Shown: in pieces, positions 8,130 through 15,719 of the stretch | Position numbering within the stretch: position 1 is the stretch's first letter | Layout of the letters: every line of letters starts with the position of its first letter | Source: Promethearchaeota archaeon | Lineage (GTDB): Archaea; Asgardarchaeota; Lokiarchaeia; Sigyniarchaeales; SOKP01 | Assembly: GCA_019894885.1 (NCBI GenBank) | Contig: JAGXNP010000004.1 | Location: 1-46,445, forward strand | Direction of reading: 5' to 3' | DNA length: 46,445 nt | Program-made: the position numbers and the translations under genes | The notes under the pieces: generated by a model | Databases searched by the model: none | Seen by the model: the letters and a program-made list of their open reading frames with translations, nothing else | What the model was told of the DNA's origin: nothing

Positions 8130-8339
8130 TCAAGTCTTTTTCTGTAAAGAAAAATTAGAATGTACTATAACCGACAAAAAGTTAAAAGTCCTTAAAGTCC
8201 TAAGAATTCTGGGAGTATATATCACCATAATATAATGTCTGATAAATTATAAAAGAATTTAAACAAATAATTCTATAATTTTATTACTCAACCAGAGAAG
8301 TTGAAGATATTTATAATAACAGATTAAAGGTAATCTAAA

Positions 8340-8834
8340 ATTAACTTAGCTCAAAAATCACATGTTTCAAAACTTTTTAAAGGGATTGTTATTTGTAAGG
8401 AAACCGGTATATATTTATTAGATCTCATTTTGGATTCTGAAATTAATCCTATGTTGCTCTCGTCGTTTGTAGGTGCGTTGTCACTATTTGGATCGGAAAA
8501 CCTGGGAAAGATTGAAGAAATTACAATTAAAGGTTTATCCATTCAGATGATAATTGTGAATAAATTTGACCTGGTTTTAATTGCGATAATGGATAAGGAT
8601 TTTGTCAAAAAGGATATGAGGGAAGAAGCAGAAAAAGCACTCGACATGTTTTATCATCTATACAAAAACGAAATCAGCGATTGTGCCGATGTTTCTCAGT
8701 TTGAATCTTTTAAAAAAATATTATTCGACCAAATTGTTGAGTACTTTAACCGAGTTAATGGTGAAAATACTAAAAGAGAAATAAAAGATTTCGGATTTTT
8801 CACTGAAGCAATAGCAAAATCGAGAAACGAATAG
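8340..8834 (+). CDS. Longin/Roadblock-like small protein of Asgard type
   Basis: The frame is open from a stop at 8331 to 8834. The first standard start is a TTG at 8430, but the 30 codons before it are clearly protein-like: KLFKGIVICKETGIYLLDL supplies the first beta strand that this fold needs. An ATT at 8340 lies five bases after AGGTAAT (8328-8334), so I propose an AUU start giving 164 residues; otherwise a lesion has removed the start. The body matches small Asgard proteins with a longin/Roadblock-like alpha-beta fold (SSFVGALSLFGSENLG, then a beta strand, then KDMREEAEKALDMFYHLY). Such proteins are often linked to small GTPases. No GTPase gene is nearby. Confidence 0.6.
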   Translation: MNLAQKSHVSKLFKGIVICKETGIYLLDLILDSEINPMLLSSFVGALSLFGSENLGKIEEITIKGLSIQMIIVNKFDLVLIAIMDKDFVKKDMREEAEKALDMFYHLYKNEISDCADVSQFESFKKILFDQIVEYFNRVNGENTKREIKDFGFFTEAIAKSRNE

Positions 8835-8880
8835 TACTAATCTAAATCCTGATTTGCACCCTTTTTCTCTTCATACAATT

Positions 8881-9765
8881 TTAAAAATTCTCAGTTTTTC
8901 TCTTAAAAATTATGTTTCCTTCTTTAACGGAAAATAGTCTTTCCATTAATGAACACTTAGCTTTTAGTAAATAATAAACTTCTTTATCTGGTATTTCCAT
9001 ACCGTATAAGCTTTCGAAATTACCTTGACCTTTTGATAAAATTACGCCATCCTTTAGAAAAAATTGCTTCTTGAACTCATCTGTGGTTGTTGGAAGGTCA
9101 ATACCCGGTGTGGCACTTGCTTCTATGACTTGAACTAGATCAGTTAAACCAACGAATTTTGCATCTTCCAAGGTTGCGTCATTGATAATTGGGGCTGATC
9201 TAACCGAACATATGATTTCTAGTTCTGGAAAAGTTTTAAGCATAGTTTCTACCAATAACTTATCAAATACAATCTCCCCGGCATTATCTAATAAAATAAG
9301 TAAGTGAACAGTATCCAGAAGCGATTGTTTAAATGTTTCGTAATCGTTTATTGCTAAATTGTCTGGTGTAAAGTTTTTAATATCGCTTATGAAATCAATT
9401 TTATGATTGGTGCCTAAATCTATTGTATTTCCAAGAGCAGCAACGATAATTGCCTTAAATAAAGGATCTTTAGCGCTATTAACTATTTTTCTAGCCTCAT
9501 CGTAGAATTGTAAAGCTAATTGATTGTATTGTTTCTTTATTGAAGCGTAGGGATCGTTTACACCTAATGCTTCAGCAACAAGGTTGTATGCTACTTTACC
9601 GATTATCGGAGAGGCTTTTTTTTCTAAATCAAAACTCAGGAGATATTCCATTAACTTCTTCTGAGCATCTAATATGATTTCACGGGATATATCAGGTTTC
9701 AACATTTGAAAGGCTCTTAACACTTGATTAAAAAGACAAGGTACACATTCTGGCTCTAATTTCAT
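8881..9765 (-). CDS. DUF89-family metal-dependent damage-control phosphatase
   Basis: A 294-residue protein of DUF89/ARMT1-like subfamily I. It has the N-terminal ECVPCLFNQ with CxxC typical of archaeal members, the LLDNAGEIVFD motif with the metal-binding Asp and Asn, and the C-terminal SKGQGNFESL. Family enzymes are divalent-metal phosphatases that hydrolyse damaged or surplus phospho-metabolites; the archaeal structural model is AF1104. It lies between the longin-like gene and an MFS carrier on the minus strand, inside the island but without the island palindrome. The substrate is unknown. The family assignment is strong. Confidence 0.9.
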   Translation of the reverse strand: MKLEPECVPCLFNQVLRAFQMLKPDISREIILDAQKKLMEYLLSFDLEKKASPIIGKVAYNLVAEALGVNDPYASIKKQYNQLALQFYDEARKIVNSAKDPLFKAIIVAALGNTIDLGTNHKIDFISDIKNFTPDNLAINDYETFKQSLLDTVHLLILLDNAGEIVFDKLLVETMLKTFPELEIICSVRSAPIINDATLEDAKFVGLTDLVQVIEASATPGIDLPTTTDEFKKQFFLKDGVILSKGQGNFESLYGMEIPDKEVYYLLKAKCSLMERLFSVKEGNIIFKRKTENF

Positions 9766-9847
9766 TTAAATCTATTTATTATTTTAGGATAGTAAATAAA
9801 AAAAAAAAGATAAAATTTTGTAAAACCAATTTTTATGTAGACCAATT

Positions 9848-11185
9848 TTATAATTCTTCAATCGCTTTTTTCCGTGCTATTTTCTCTTCATCTGTCAACT
9901 CTACTTCGCCTCTTTTGACAAAGTATATGAATATAAATGCTACTACAAAAAACAGAAGCCCATCAAGAAGCAAAGACCCTGGACCGAAGAGATCTCTTAA
10001 ACCCCCAACAATTCCAGGACCGATTATAGCCGCTAACACACTAAAGAAGTAATAAAGTCCAGTATAAGTTCCAATTTTCTTTATGTTAGGTGCCAGTTCC
10101 CAGACGATTACAATAGAGTTAACATTTACAAAAGCCCATCCGATACCGAACAAAACTAAAATAATCATAGTTACTGTTAGGGTTTGAATCAAAAATCCAA
10201 TTAGCATGGATAAAATCATAATTATCAATCCGATTTGAATGCACTTTTTCCTCCCGATTCGAGACGCTAATAAAGATAATGGGAATGCTGCAATAATAAA
10301 TGGAATCGCAACAAAGTTAAACATAAATGATGCAAATGCATCGGTTTGATTCAATACACCATTTGGACCAGAAGCTGCATAAATTGAGAAGAATGCTTCT
10401 AAACCTTGATATCCGATAAACCAAGCAAAAATAGCTAATAGTATGAAGAGTGTACTTTTATCTTCTTCATTTAAAATATCTTTGAAACTATTCACCAAAC
10501 CTACTTTTTCTTTCTTCTCTTTCACTTTTCCTTCTTTAGCTTCAGTTTCTAGTAGAAGTTTATAACTGTAGGCATCATTTTCATTTACTGTTAAGACGAG
10601 AACCAACAAAGCAACAACCATAATTATCGAGGCGATAATAAAGATCAATTGTAATCCAAGAACACCTGAAACTAAACCCATGGTATAAGCAACTATTGCT
10701 CCAATACCCCCCATAATGTTAATAATAGCATTTGCTTTACTTCTATGTTGAGGTTTAACAAAATCAGGCATTAGTGCGACTGCTTGTGATCTATAGAAAC
10801 CCATACTTAGACTGAAAAATAACATCCAAATTAATAGTATTGGTAGATTTCCTGTCGGTAGAAATCCTGTAGGGATTAAAGCAAAGAATATTGCAGAACA
10901 GATAACTCCAACAATAATATAAGGTATTCTTCGACCATATTTAGATCTTGTATTATCAGAGACGGTCCCCATAATTGGTTGTATAATTACTCCTAGCATA
11001 TTATCTAAAGCCATTAAAATACCTACGGCTAATCCGGCTAACACAAAACCTGCGAAATAATTGTCTAACTGTTGATTAACTCGAGTGTTATACAAACTCC
11101 ACGAAATTCCTGTCGTAAAAAACGCTAAACCGATGAAAAAAGTATGTTTAATGTCAAATTTTTCCTCAGATTTATTTTCTGTCAT
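9848..11185 (-). CDS. MFS transporter (12 TM, GPH/SLC45-like)
   Basis: A 445-residue membrane protein with about 12 hydrophobic segments and a hydrophilic central loop rich in Lys/Glu between helices 6 and 7. The first half has QPIMGTVSDNTRSKYGRRIPYI, the D-x-x-R-S-K-x-G-R-R-x-P motif shared by SLC45-type and GPH-type sugar carriers. A second weaker copy of the motif (ASRIGRKKC) is in the second half. The N- and C-termini are charged and cytosolic. It follows the DUF89 gene's start by about 80 bp on the same strand. Import or export of a sugar-like compound is likely; the substrate is not assignable. Confidence 0.82.
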   Translation of the reverse strand: MTENKSEEKFDIKHTFFIGLAFFTTGISWSLYNTRVNQQLDNYFAGFVLAGLAVGILMALDNMLGVIIQPIMGTVSDNTRSKYGRRIPYIIVGVICSAIFFALIPTGFLPTGNLPILLIWMLFFSLSMGFYRSQAVALMPDFVKPQHRSKANAIINIMGGIGAIVAYTMGLVSGVLGLQLIFIIASIIMVVALLVLVLTVNENDAYSYKLLLETEAKEGKVKEKKEKVGLVNSFKDILNEEDKSTLFILLAIFAWFIGYQGLEAFFSIYAASGPNGVLNQTDAFASFMFNFVAIPFIIAAFPLSLLASRIGRKKCIQIGLIIMILSMLIGFLIQTLTVTMIILVLFGIGWAFVNVNSIVIVWELAPNIKKIGTYTGLYYFFSVLAAIIGPGIVGGLRDLFGPGSLLLDGLLFFVVAFIFIYFVKRGEVELTDEEKIARKKAIEEL

Positions 11186-11324
11186 TAAAATCTCACTTTT
11201 ATTTTTTTTTGATGAAAATTAAGAATTTTGAGAATATTATGTTTTCTTGTTTAAATAGGTTTATGAAAATATAGCCCAGTATTTTTATTAAAATACCGAT
11301 TTCTTAATTAAAAAAAATAAAAAA

Positions 11325-11477
11325 TTACGGTTTTATTTCGACATTAATCGATTTTATGTCTTCAGGGATGCCTTTTGCTGCTTTTAAATATGCCAACATC
11401 AAATTCTTCAACATTTCTTCCATAAAATCGTTTAAAGGAACTTTTTCATCGTTTACTTTTAAAATAACATCTGCCAT
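11325..11477 (-). CDS. Small conserved-looking protein, 50 residues
   Basis: An ATG at 11477 opens a 50-residue frame: MADVILKVND, a PLNDFMEEMLKNLMLAYLKAAKG helix, and IPEDIKSINVEIKP. The strand-helix-strand pattern and even codon use suggest a real small alpha-beta protein. I recall similar mini-proteins in methanogens but cannot name a family. It fills the otherwise 337-bp gap between the MFS carrier and the DtxR-like gene on the same strand. The ribosome-binding site is weak. No function can be given. Confidence 0.6.
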   Translation of the reverse strand: MADVILKVNDEKVPLNDFMEEMLKNLMLAYLKAAKGIPEDIKSINVEIKP

Positions 11478-11522
11478 GATTTCTAAATGAATATTAAAAA
11501 ATTTAAATTTTGAGTTTATTTT

Positions 11523-11930
11523 TTAAATATTTTCTTGAATTACTTTAAGAGAAAGGTTTTCTATAGCATCTGATATTTCTGGCGTTATAGTATGCTCTAT
11601 TTTGCAACAAAGTTCGTCGAGTTCAAATGTATTGTCCACACCTAAAACATCTTCAAAGAAAAGTTTCAATTGGTTAAACTTATTAATTGTTGTTAACGCG
11701 ATCCTTTTGCCTTTCGTAGTTAGTCTTACTGATTTCCTTGGATACCAATGTATGTAATTATTCTCTTTTAGTCTATATAACATATTTGACACTGATGCCG
11801 GTTTAACTTTAAGAATGTTAGAAATTTCTGAATTTGAGACCCACCCGCCCCTGTTTTTCTTAGATATCATATAAATTGCTTTAAGATAATCTTCGTGGGT
11901 ATCTTTAATTTGCGGCATCGTACTCAACAT
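11523..11930 (-). CDS. Short DtxR/MntR-family metal-responsive repressor
   Basis: 135 residues: an N-terminal winged helix (HEDYLKAIYMI, then VSNSEISNILKVKPASVSNMLYRL as recognition region, then VRLTTKG as wing) followed by the dimerisation helices and no SH3-like domain, so MntR-sized. Aligned by eye with DtxR and MntR, the primary metal site keeps Asp (HEDY), Cys and Glu-His (CCKIEH), but the ancillary site is lost: the usual His of KH is Phe and the following Glu is Lys. The second Met (start at 11918) is an alternative start. It lies between the small 50-residue gene and the DUF5320-like gene. It is the only DNA-binding protein of the island, hence my candidate for reading the TGAAT-N4-ATTCA palindromes. 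Confidence 0.87.
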   Translation of the reverse strand: MLSTMPQIKDTHEDYLKAIYMISKKNRGGWVSNSEISNILKVKPASVSNMLYRLKENNYIHWYPRKSVRLTTKGKRIALTTINKFNQLKLFFEDVLGVDNTFELDELCCKIEHTITPEISDAIENLSLKVIQENI

Positions 11931-11979
11931 TAAATATTCTGGACTTCTTATTTGTTAATTTTTAAAAAATGAAAAAAAA

Positions 11980-12357
11980 TTATTCTTTTTTTTCTAATTC
12001 TTCAATACTTTTGGCTATGTCTTCAAGAGCATTACCGATCCCTTTTAACTCAGATTCTAAGTAAGTTTTTTCCTGTTTTAGCATTGTTAATTTATCTACT
12101 GGCTCTAAAGGGATTCTTGAAGCATAAATCGGGGCAGTAGGCATAATTGGAGGATAAATGGTCTCTCCATAAGCCCATCCTCGCCCATATCCTCTCCCTC
12201 GCCCAGGACTCAACGCCATCCCTCGACCCCCACCTCGTCCATAACCAATTCTTGGACCGTAAACATATCCTGGAGCATCATATCCCGCACAATATCCTAA
12301 AGCTCTTCCAGTTCTCGCTCCAAGGCCTCTAGGGCCTGTTCTATCTCCACCAGGCAT
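11980..12357 (-). CDS. DUF5320-like Gly/Arg-rich protein with C-terminal coiled coil
   Basis: 125 residues. The N-terminus MPGGDRTGPRG, GLGARTGRALGYCAGY and a PGY motif, then a GRGGGRGMALSPGRGRGYGRG repeat region, are typical of DUF5320-like proteins, which in many anaerobic archaea and bacteria sit beside NifX/ORP and Mrp genes. The last 45 residues form a coiled coil (LKQEKTYLESELKGIGNAL) ending in Lys/Glu. There is one cysteine. A GAGGAGATGAT ribosome-binding site precedes the ATG. Upstream are three copies of the island palindrome. The role is unknown; an assembly or scaffold partner for the NifX-like proteins is inferred only from co-occurrence. Confidence 0.75.
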   Translation of the reverse strand: MPGGDRTGPRGLGARTGRALGYCAGYDAPGYVYGPRIGYGRGGGRGMALSPGRGRGYGRGWAYGETIYPPIMPTAPIYASRIPLEPVDKLTMLKQEKTYLESELKGIGNALEDIAKSIEELEKKE

Positions 12358-12411
12358 TATTTAATTATCATCTCCTCATATTTTATCTGTTTATTTATGA
12401 AAATTAGATTT

Positions 12412-12442
12412 TGAATAATTATTATTATTCAATAATCATTCA
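12412..12442. promoter_or_regulatory. Two overlapping island operators
   Basis: An extended near-palindrome of 20 bp with TGAATAATTA at its left and TTATTCA at its right covers 12412-12431. It overlaps a second site TCAAT-AATC-ATTCA at 12429-12442, which has one mismatch to the island consensus. Both lie 55-85 bp upstream of the DUF5320-like start, probably within its transcription start region, with a TATA candidate TTAAATATT (minus strand, about 12476). Confidence 0.5.
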
Positions 12443-12486
12443 TTAAATCCTATGTATCAAATATCAAACACAATATTTAAGCATTA

Positions 12487-12500
12487 TGAATAATCATTCA
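12487..12500. promoter_or_regulatory. Perfect island operator TGAAT-AATC-ATTCA
   Basis: A perfect copy of the palindrome, and the exact reverse complement of the site at 14556-14569. It sits just upstream of the minus-strand TATA candidate of the DUF5320-like gene and about 230 bp before the ABC ATPase start. In the rest of the 12358-12727 gap I see promoter elements but no gene. Confidence 0.6.
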
Positions 12501-12652
12501 CAAAAGAAAATTAATAATTTTCAAATTTAACTTAGGTGATAAATTTTTACTAAGACATTTTCCAAAATTGATTAATATATGAAGATTCCTAGTGATAAAT
12601 TAACAACATTGTTCTACAGATTTTGAATAAATTAAAGTTTGGACTCCTATTC

Positions 12653-12701
12653 TTATATATTCTTTTTTAACGTCAAGAAAGTATTCATACTCAAAATGAA
12701 T
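12653..12701 (+). promoter_or_regulatory. Promoter of the ABC exporter with variant palindrome
   Basis: The TATA box TTATATAT (12653-12660) is followed at the expected start site by AGTAT-TC-ATACT (12680-12691). A second inverted pair, ATTCAT (12683-12688) and ATGAAT (12696-12701), overlaps it. The half-site GTATTCAT is shared with the perfect operators, but the arms are arranged differently, so binding by the same regulator is less sure. Confidence 0.4.
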
Positions 12702-12727
12702 AACGAAAATCTAATGTGATAAAAAAA

Positions 12728-13699
12728 ATGAGTGTAAGTAAAGATTCTATCGCAATTGAAATTAAAGATCTTAAGAAACATTTTAAAGAAGTGAAAGCAG
12801 TTGATGGAGTGTCCTTAAAGATAAGAAAGGGAGAATTGTTTAGCATCCTTGGTCCTAATGGTGCGGGAAAAACCACATTGGTACGTATGTTAACCACTGT
12901 ATTAACTCCAACTGCAGGTGATGCGAATGTCTATGGATTTAGTATCTTAACGGGGAAAAAAGAGATCGTTAAGAACATAGGAGTGTGTCCACAGGTAATC
13001 ACAATTTATGAAGTACTAAAGGCTGAAGAAAATGTTGAGTTTATTGCAATTATGCATGGAATGACTCGTAAAGAAGCGAAAGAGAAAACTAGAACTATTT
13101 TGGAGGCTTTTGGCATAGCAGGAAGAAAAGACTGGTCTAAACGCTTTTCTGGTGGTATGCAACGACGGTTAAACCTTGCAATGTCTTTGGTATTTGAACC
13201 AAAAATCTTGTTTCTTGATGAGCCTACCGCAGGTCTTGATCCTCAAGCAAGACGTCTTGTGTGGGATTATATTCGAGATTTGAAAAATAGAGATATTACA
13301 ATAATTCTTATGACACATGATATGGTTGAAGCTGATTCCCTAAGTGATCGGATTGCATTTATTGACCAAGGAAAGATAATTGCTAAAGGAACTCCCACAG
13401 AGTTAAAGGAGAAATATGGAAGTGATAACGCTTTAGAAGTCTCCTTCATTAATCAAGAAGACCTTGAAATAGTAAAAAACAATTTAAAAAACATTCCGTT
13501 TGTTGTAAATTGGAGTGAAATTAGCAGGAAAGAGCGAAAAACTTTATTAATTTCTTTTCAAGGTGGTTTAAAAAACCTTATGAGACTATTGCAACAAGGG
13601 CTTATAGACAATATTGATGAGGTTGAAAATATGAAGTTCAGGCAAAACTCCCTTGAGGACGTATTTCTTAATTTAACAGGCAAGAGGTTGAGAGATTAG
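12728..13699 (+). CDS. ABC transporter ATP-binding protein (DrrA/CcmA-like)
   Basis: 323 residues from the ATG at 12728, which has TGTGAT ten bases upstream; the GTG at 12716 is part of that ribosome-binding site. Motifs: GPNGAGKTT (Walker A), a Q-loop in GVCPQ, FSGGMQRRLNLAMSL (signature), FLDEPTAGLDPQ (Walker B plus D-loop) and the H-loop MTHDM. A C-terminal extension of about 90 residues is typical of drug or heme-type exporters. The permease starts two bases after its stop, so the two form one exporter. Operator-like repeats at the promoter suggest it belongs to the island regulon, perhaps for export of a metal, cofactor or toxic compound. Confidence 0.92.
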   Translation: MSVSKDSIAIEIKDLKKHFKEVKAVDGVSLKIRKGELFSILGPNGAGKTTLVRMLTTVLTPTAGDANVYGFSILTGKKEIVKNIGVCPQVITIYEVLKAEENVEFIAIMHGMTRKEAKEKTRTILEAFGIAGRKDWSKRFSGGMQRRLNLAMSLVFEPKILFLDEPTAGLDPQARRLVWDYIRDLKNRDITIILMTHDMVEADSLSDRIAFIDQGKIIAKGTPTELKEKYGSDNALEVSFINQEDLEIVKNNLKNIPFVVNWSEISRKERKTLLISFQGGLKNLMRLLQQGLIDNIDEVENMKFRQNSLEDVFLNLTGKRLRD

Positions 13700-13700
13700 A

Positions 13701-14486
13701 ATGAACCTGTTAGAGAATAAGGCTATCCAAATAGCAAACAAAAATATTAAAGATAAGATACGGCATTGGCAATATTTAGTTTTTTCTCTAGGCTTTGCGG
13801 TTATGTTTACTTTGCTGTTTTACTTCTTTCTTGGTCGTGAGGTATTCCAATATGCCTTTCCAGGAATGATAATATATACAACAGCAGCAGGTACAACAAG
13901 TGCAGCAATATCATTTGCGGTAGATAAAACATCAGGTATGCTTGAACGGTTGGATACAATGCCCACAGGAAGAAAAAATCTATTCTTAGGAGCGCTTTTG
14001 TCAGAAACTCTTATGATTTCTCTACAGATTCTCATCATGTTCATACTTGGATATGCCGTGCTACAAGTCCCATTTAAAGGCATTTTTGAAATATTTATCG
14101 GATTTTTCATTGCAGTTTTATTTGGTATATCAGCTGTTGGAATCGGTATTATCATTTCAGGAATAGCAAAAACTCCAGAAATTGCCAACGCAATCGCATT
14201 ATTTTATTACATGCCAATATTATTTCTTTCAGGTAGCTTATGGCCATTTGAAAGTGCTATTGTATTTTTCACTCCTCCCTACTGGGCTAAGCAGGTATTT
14301 CTTCAAATAACTGTATTAGGAGATGGGTTGTTTGATCCCTTATATAGTAGTTCATTATTTGGACCGACTGGAACTGCTCAACAACTTCCAATTACATTAT
14401 TTGGTGGACTTTTAGTTGTAATTGCATTTACCCTCGCTTTTATAATTCTCGGTATCATTATATTCCAGAAAAAAACCAAATTTTAA
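13701..14486 (+). CDS. ABC-2-type permease
   Basis: 261 residues with about six transmembrane helices, the ABC-2 family layout. It has the interfacial segment DKTSGMLERLDTMPTGR, which in this family contacts the ATPase, and the later PILFLSGSLWPFE motif typical of ABC-2 exporters. It pairs with the ATP-binding protein encoded immediately upstream. Because the partner is DrrA-like, it most likely exports a hydrophobic or metal-related compound. A T-rich tract (14487-14510) follows the stop and probably ends the transcript. Confidence 0.88.
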   Translation: MNLLENKAIQIANKNIKDKIRHWQYLVFSLGFAVMFTLLFYFFLGREVFQYAFPGMIIYTTAAGTTSAAISFAVDKTSGMLERLDTMPTGRKNLFLGALLSETLMISLQILIMFILGYAVLQVPFKGIFEIFIGFFIAVLFGISAVGIGIIISGIAKTPEIANAIALFYYMPILFLSGSLWPFESAIVFFTPPYWAKQVFLQITVLGDGLFDPLYSSSLFGPTGTAQQLPITLFGGLLVVIAFTLAFIILGIIIFQKKTKF

Positions 14487-14510
14487 TGATTTTTTTCCTT
14501 TTTTTTGTGA
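14487..14510 (+). terminator. T-rich terminator after the ABC exporter
   Basis: Immediately after the permease stop come two T runs of seven and eight, separated by CC. This is an archaeal-style termination tract; no stem-loop is needed or seen. Confidence 0.4.
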
Positions 14511-14543
14511 TTTTAGTGTCATCTAGTCTAATTTCCTAGGAAC

Positions 14544-14569
14544 TTTTATATGATATGAATGATTATTCA
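14544..14569 (+). promoter_or_regulatory. TATA box plus perfect island operator
   Basis: The TATA box TTTTATAT (14544-14551) is followed four bases later by the perfect palindrome TGAAT-GATT-ATTCA (14556-14569), which covers the space between TATA and the expected transcription start (about 14572). This is a textbook repressor position, for the NifX-like gene at 14612. Confidence 0.65.
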
Positions 14570-14611
14570 TTATTATTCTTAAAAGTAATTAAAAAAAAAG
14601 TGATATAAAAG

Positions 14612-15025
14612 TTGAAAATAGCGATATGTACAGAAATGGGAAATGTTTCGCAACACTTTGGTCGCGCTCCAGATTTTACTTTTGTTTCAATTGAAAATAA
14701 CAACGTAATTGAAAAAAAAGTGCTTCCTAATCCCGGACACGAAGTTGGGAGCATACCAAGTTTTATTAACAAAGAAGGTGCAAAATGTATGATCGTCGGG
14801 GGAATAGGCCATAGGGCAATAGATTTTTTTAGACAATATGGTATTGAAGTTATTAAGGGTATTACTGGCCAAATTGACGATGTTATTGCTAAGGTTTTAG
14901 ACGGGACATTAGAAGGTGGAGAAAACATTTGTTCTCCTGGTGGCGGTAAAGGTTATGGTGTAGAAAAAATCCACACTGACGCAGATGATAATAACGATCA
15001 CAATCATCATCACCATCAGCAATAA
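14612..15025 (+). CDS. NifX/NifB-like (ORP-family) protein with histidine-rich tail
   Basis: 137 residues. The NifX domain begins IAICTEMGNVSQHFGRAPDFTFV, followed by a conserved MIVGGIGHRAIDFF and GTLEGGENIC. The last 15 residues form an Asp/Asn/His tail with six histidines in DHNHHHHQQ, a likely metal-binding or metal-storage tail. The start is TTG at 14612 with GTGAT seven bases upstream. A perfect island operator controls it. It probably shares a transcript with the NifU-like gene 75 bp downstream. The His tail is not found in the three other island copies, which suggests a nickel-, zinc- or copper-handling variant, but this is inference. Confidence 0.87.
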   Translation: MKIAICTEMGNVSQHFGRAPDFTFVSIENNNVIEKKVLPNPGHEVGSIPSFINKEGAKCMIVGGIGHRAIDFFRQYGIEVIKGITGQIDDVIAKVLDGTLEGGENICSPGGGKGYGVEKIHTDADDNNDHNHHHHQQ

Positions 15026-15100
15026 TCGCAATGATTAAACATTAGAACATTTAATTATTATAACAACTGGAATATAATCAAAAAAAGTATTTAATTATAA

Positions 15101-15547
15101 ATGCCTAAAGATAAGTTTGATAAGTATATAGAAAATATTCAAAATATTATTATCGAAGGAGAGATTAAAGAGTTTAATGAACACATAGTAAAGCTGTATC
15201 ACGATCCAAAAAATTGGGGTAAACCCCTTGATGATGATATTACTGTTTCTAAAACTTACGAGGGTCCATGTGGGGATACGATGTCTTTCTTTTTAAAAAT
15301 AAAGGATAATATTATTGAGAAAGCCAATTTTCTTACTGACGGTTGCGGAGCTTCAGTGGCAACAGGATGCCAAACAACTCTTCTCATAGAGAATAAATCG
15401 TTAGATGATGCTGAAAAACTAAGAGCAGAAGATATTGATGCTGCCCTAAAAGGGCTACCCGATAATCACAAGCATTGTGCCGAATTAGCAATAAGGACAT
15501 TAAAAAGAGCGATAGAGGATTATAAAGTATTAGTAAGTTTAAAATAA
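15101..15547 (+). CDS. NifU/IscU-like Fe-S cluster scaffold
   Basis: 148 residues of the IscU/NifU N-terminal domain family. The three cluster-binding cysteines are in GPCGDTM, DGCGASVATGC and HKHCAELA, at the same positions as in IscU. The Asp next to the first Cys, important for cluster release in IscU, is present. The N-terminus has a longer helix (about 45 residues) than classic IscU, like archaeal and clostridial variants. No cysteine desulfurase is in the window, so sulfide may be used directly or the desulfurase lies elsewhere. It follows the His-tailed NifX-like gene and is probably part of the island as the cluster source. Confidence 0.88.
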   Translation: MPKDKFDKYIENIQNIIIEGEIKEFNEHIVKLYHDPKNWGKPLDDDITVSKTYEGPCGDTMSFFLKIKDNIIEKANFLTDGCGASVATGCQTTLLIENKSLDDAEKLRAEDIDAALKGLPDNHKHCAELAIRTLKRAIEDYKVLVSLK

Positions 15548-15719
15548 TTAGAGAGATATAATCAGGTAATACTGGATTCTGCTTATAAAATTGAGTTTTT
15601 TCATATAAAGAGAAAATGAAATAAGTATGTGAAGACTTCTTATAACGAAATCGAAATTGCGGTTTTATACTTATAGGTAAAAAAGTTTCTATTTTTATGC
15701 GGTTGAAGTTGCTGTAAAT

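Noticed and set aside
8100-8240. Plus-strand stretch with FFCKEKLECTITDKKLKVL upstream of the longin-like gene
   Set aside because: There is no start or ribosome-binding site and only about 45 codons; AT-rich chance frame cannot be excluded.
8362-8421. A short ATG frame overlapping the start of the longin/Roadblock-like gene
   Set aside because: It gives only about 19 residues before a stop and is in another frame from the clearly protein-like sequence; it cannot supply the missing N-terminus.
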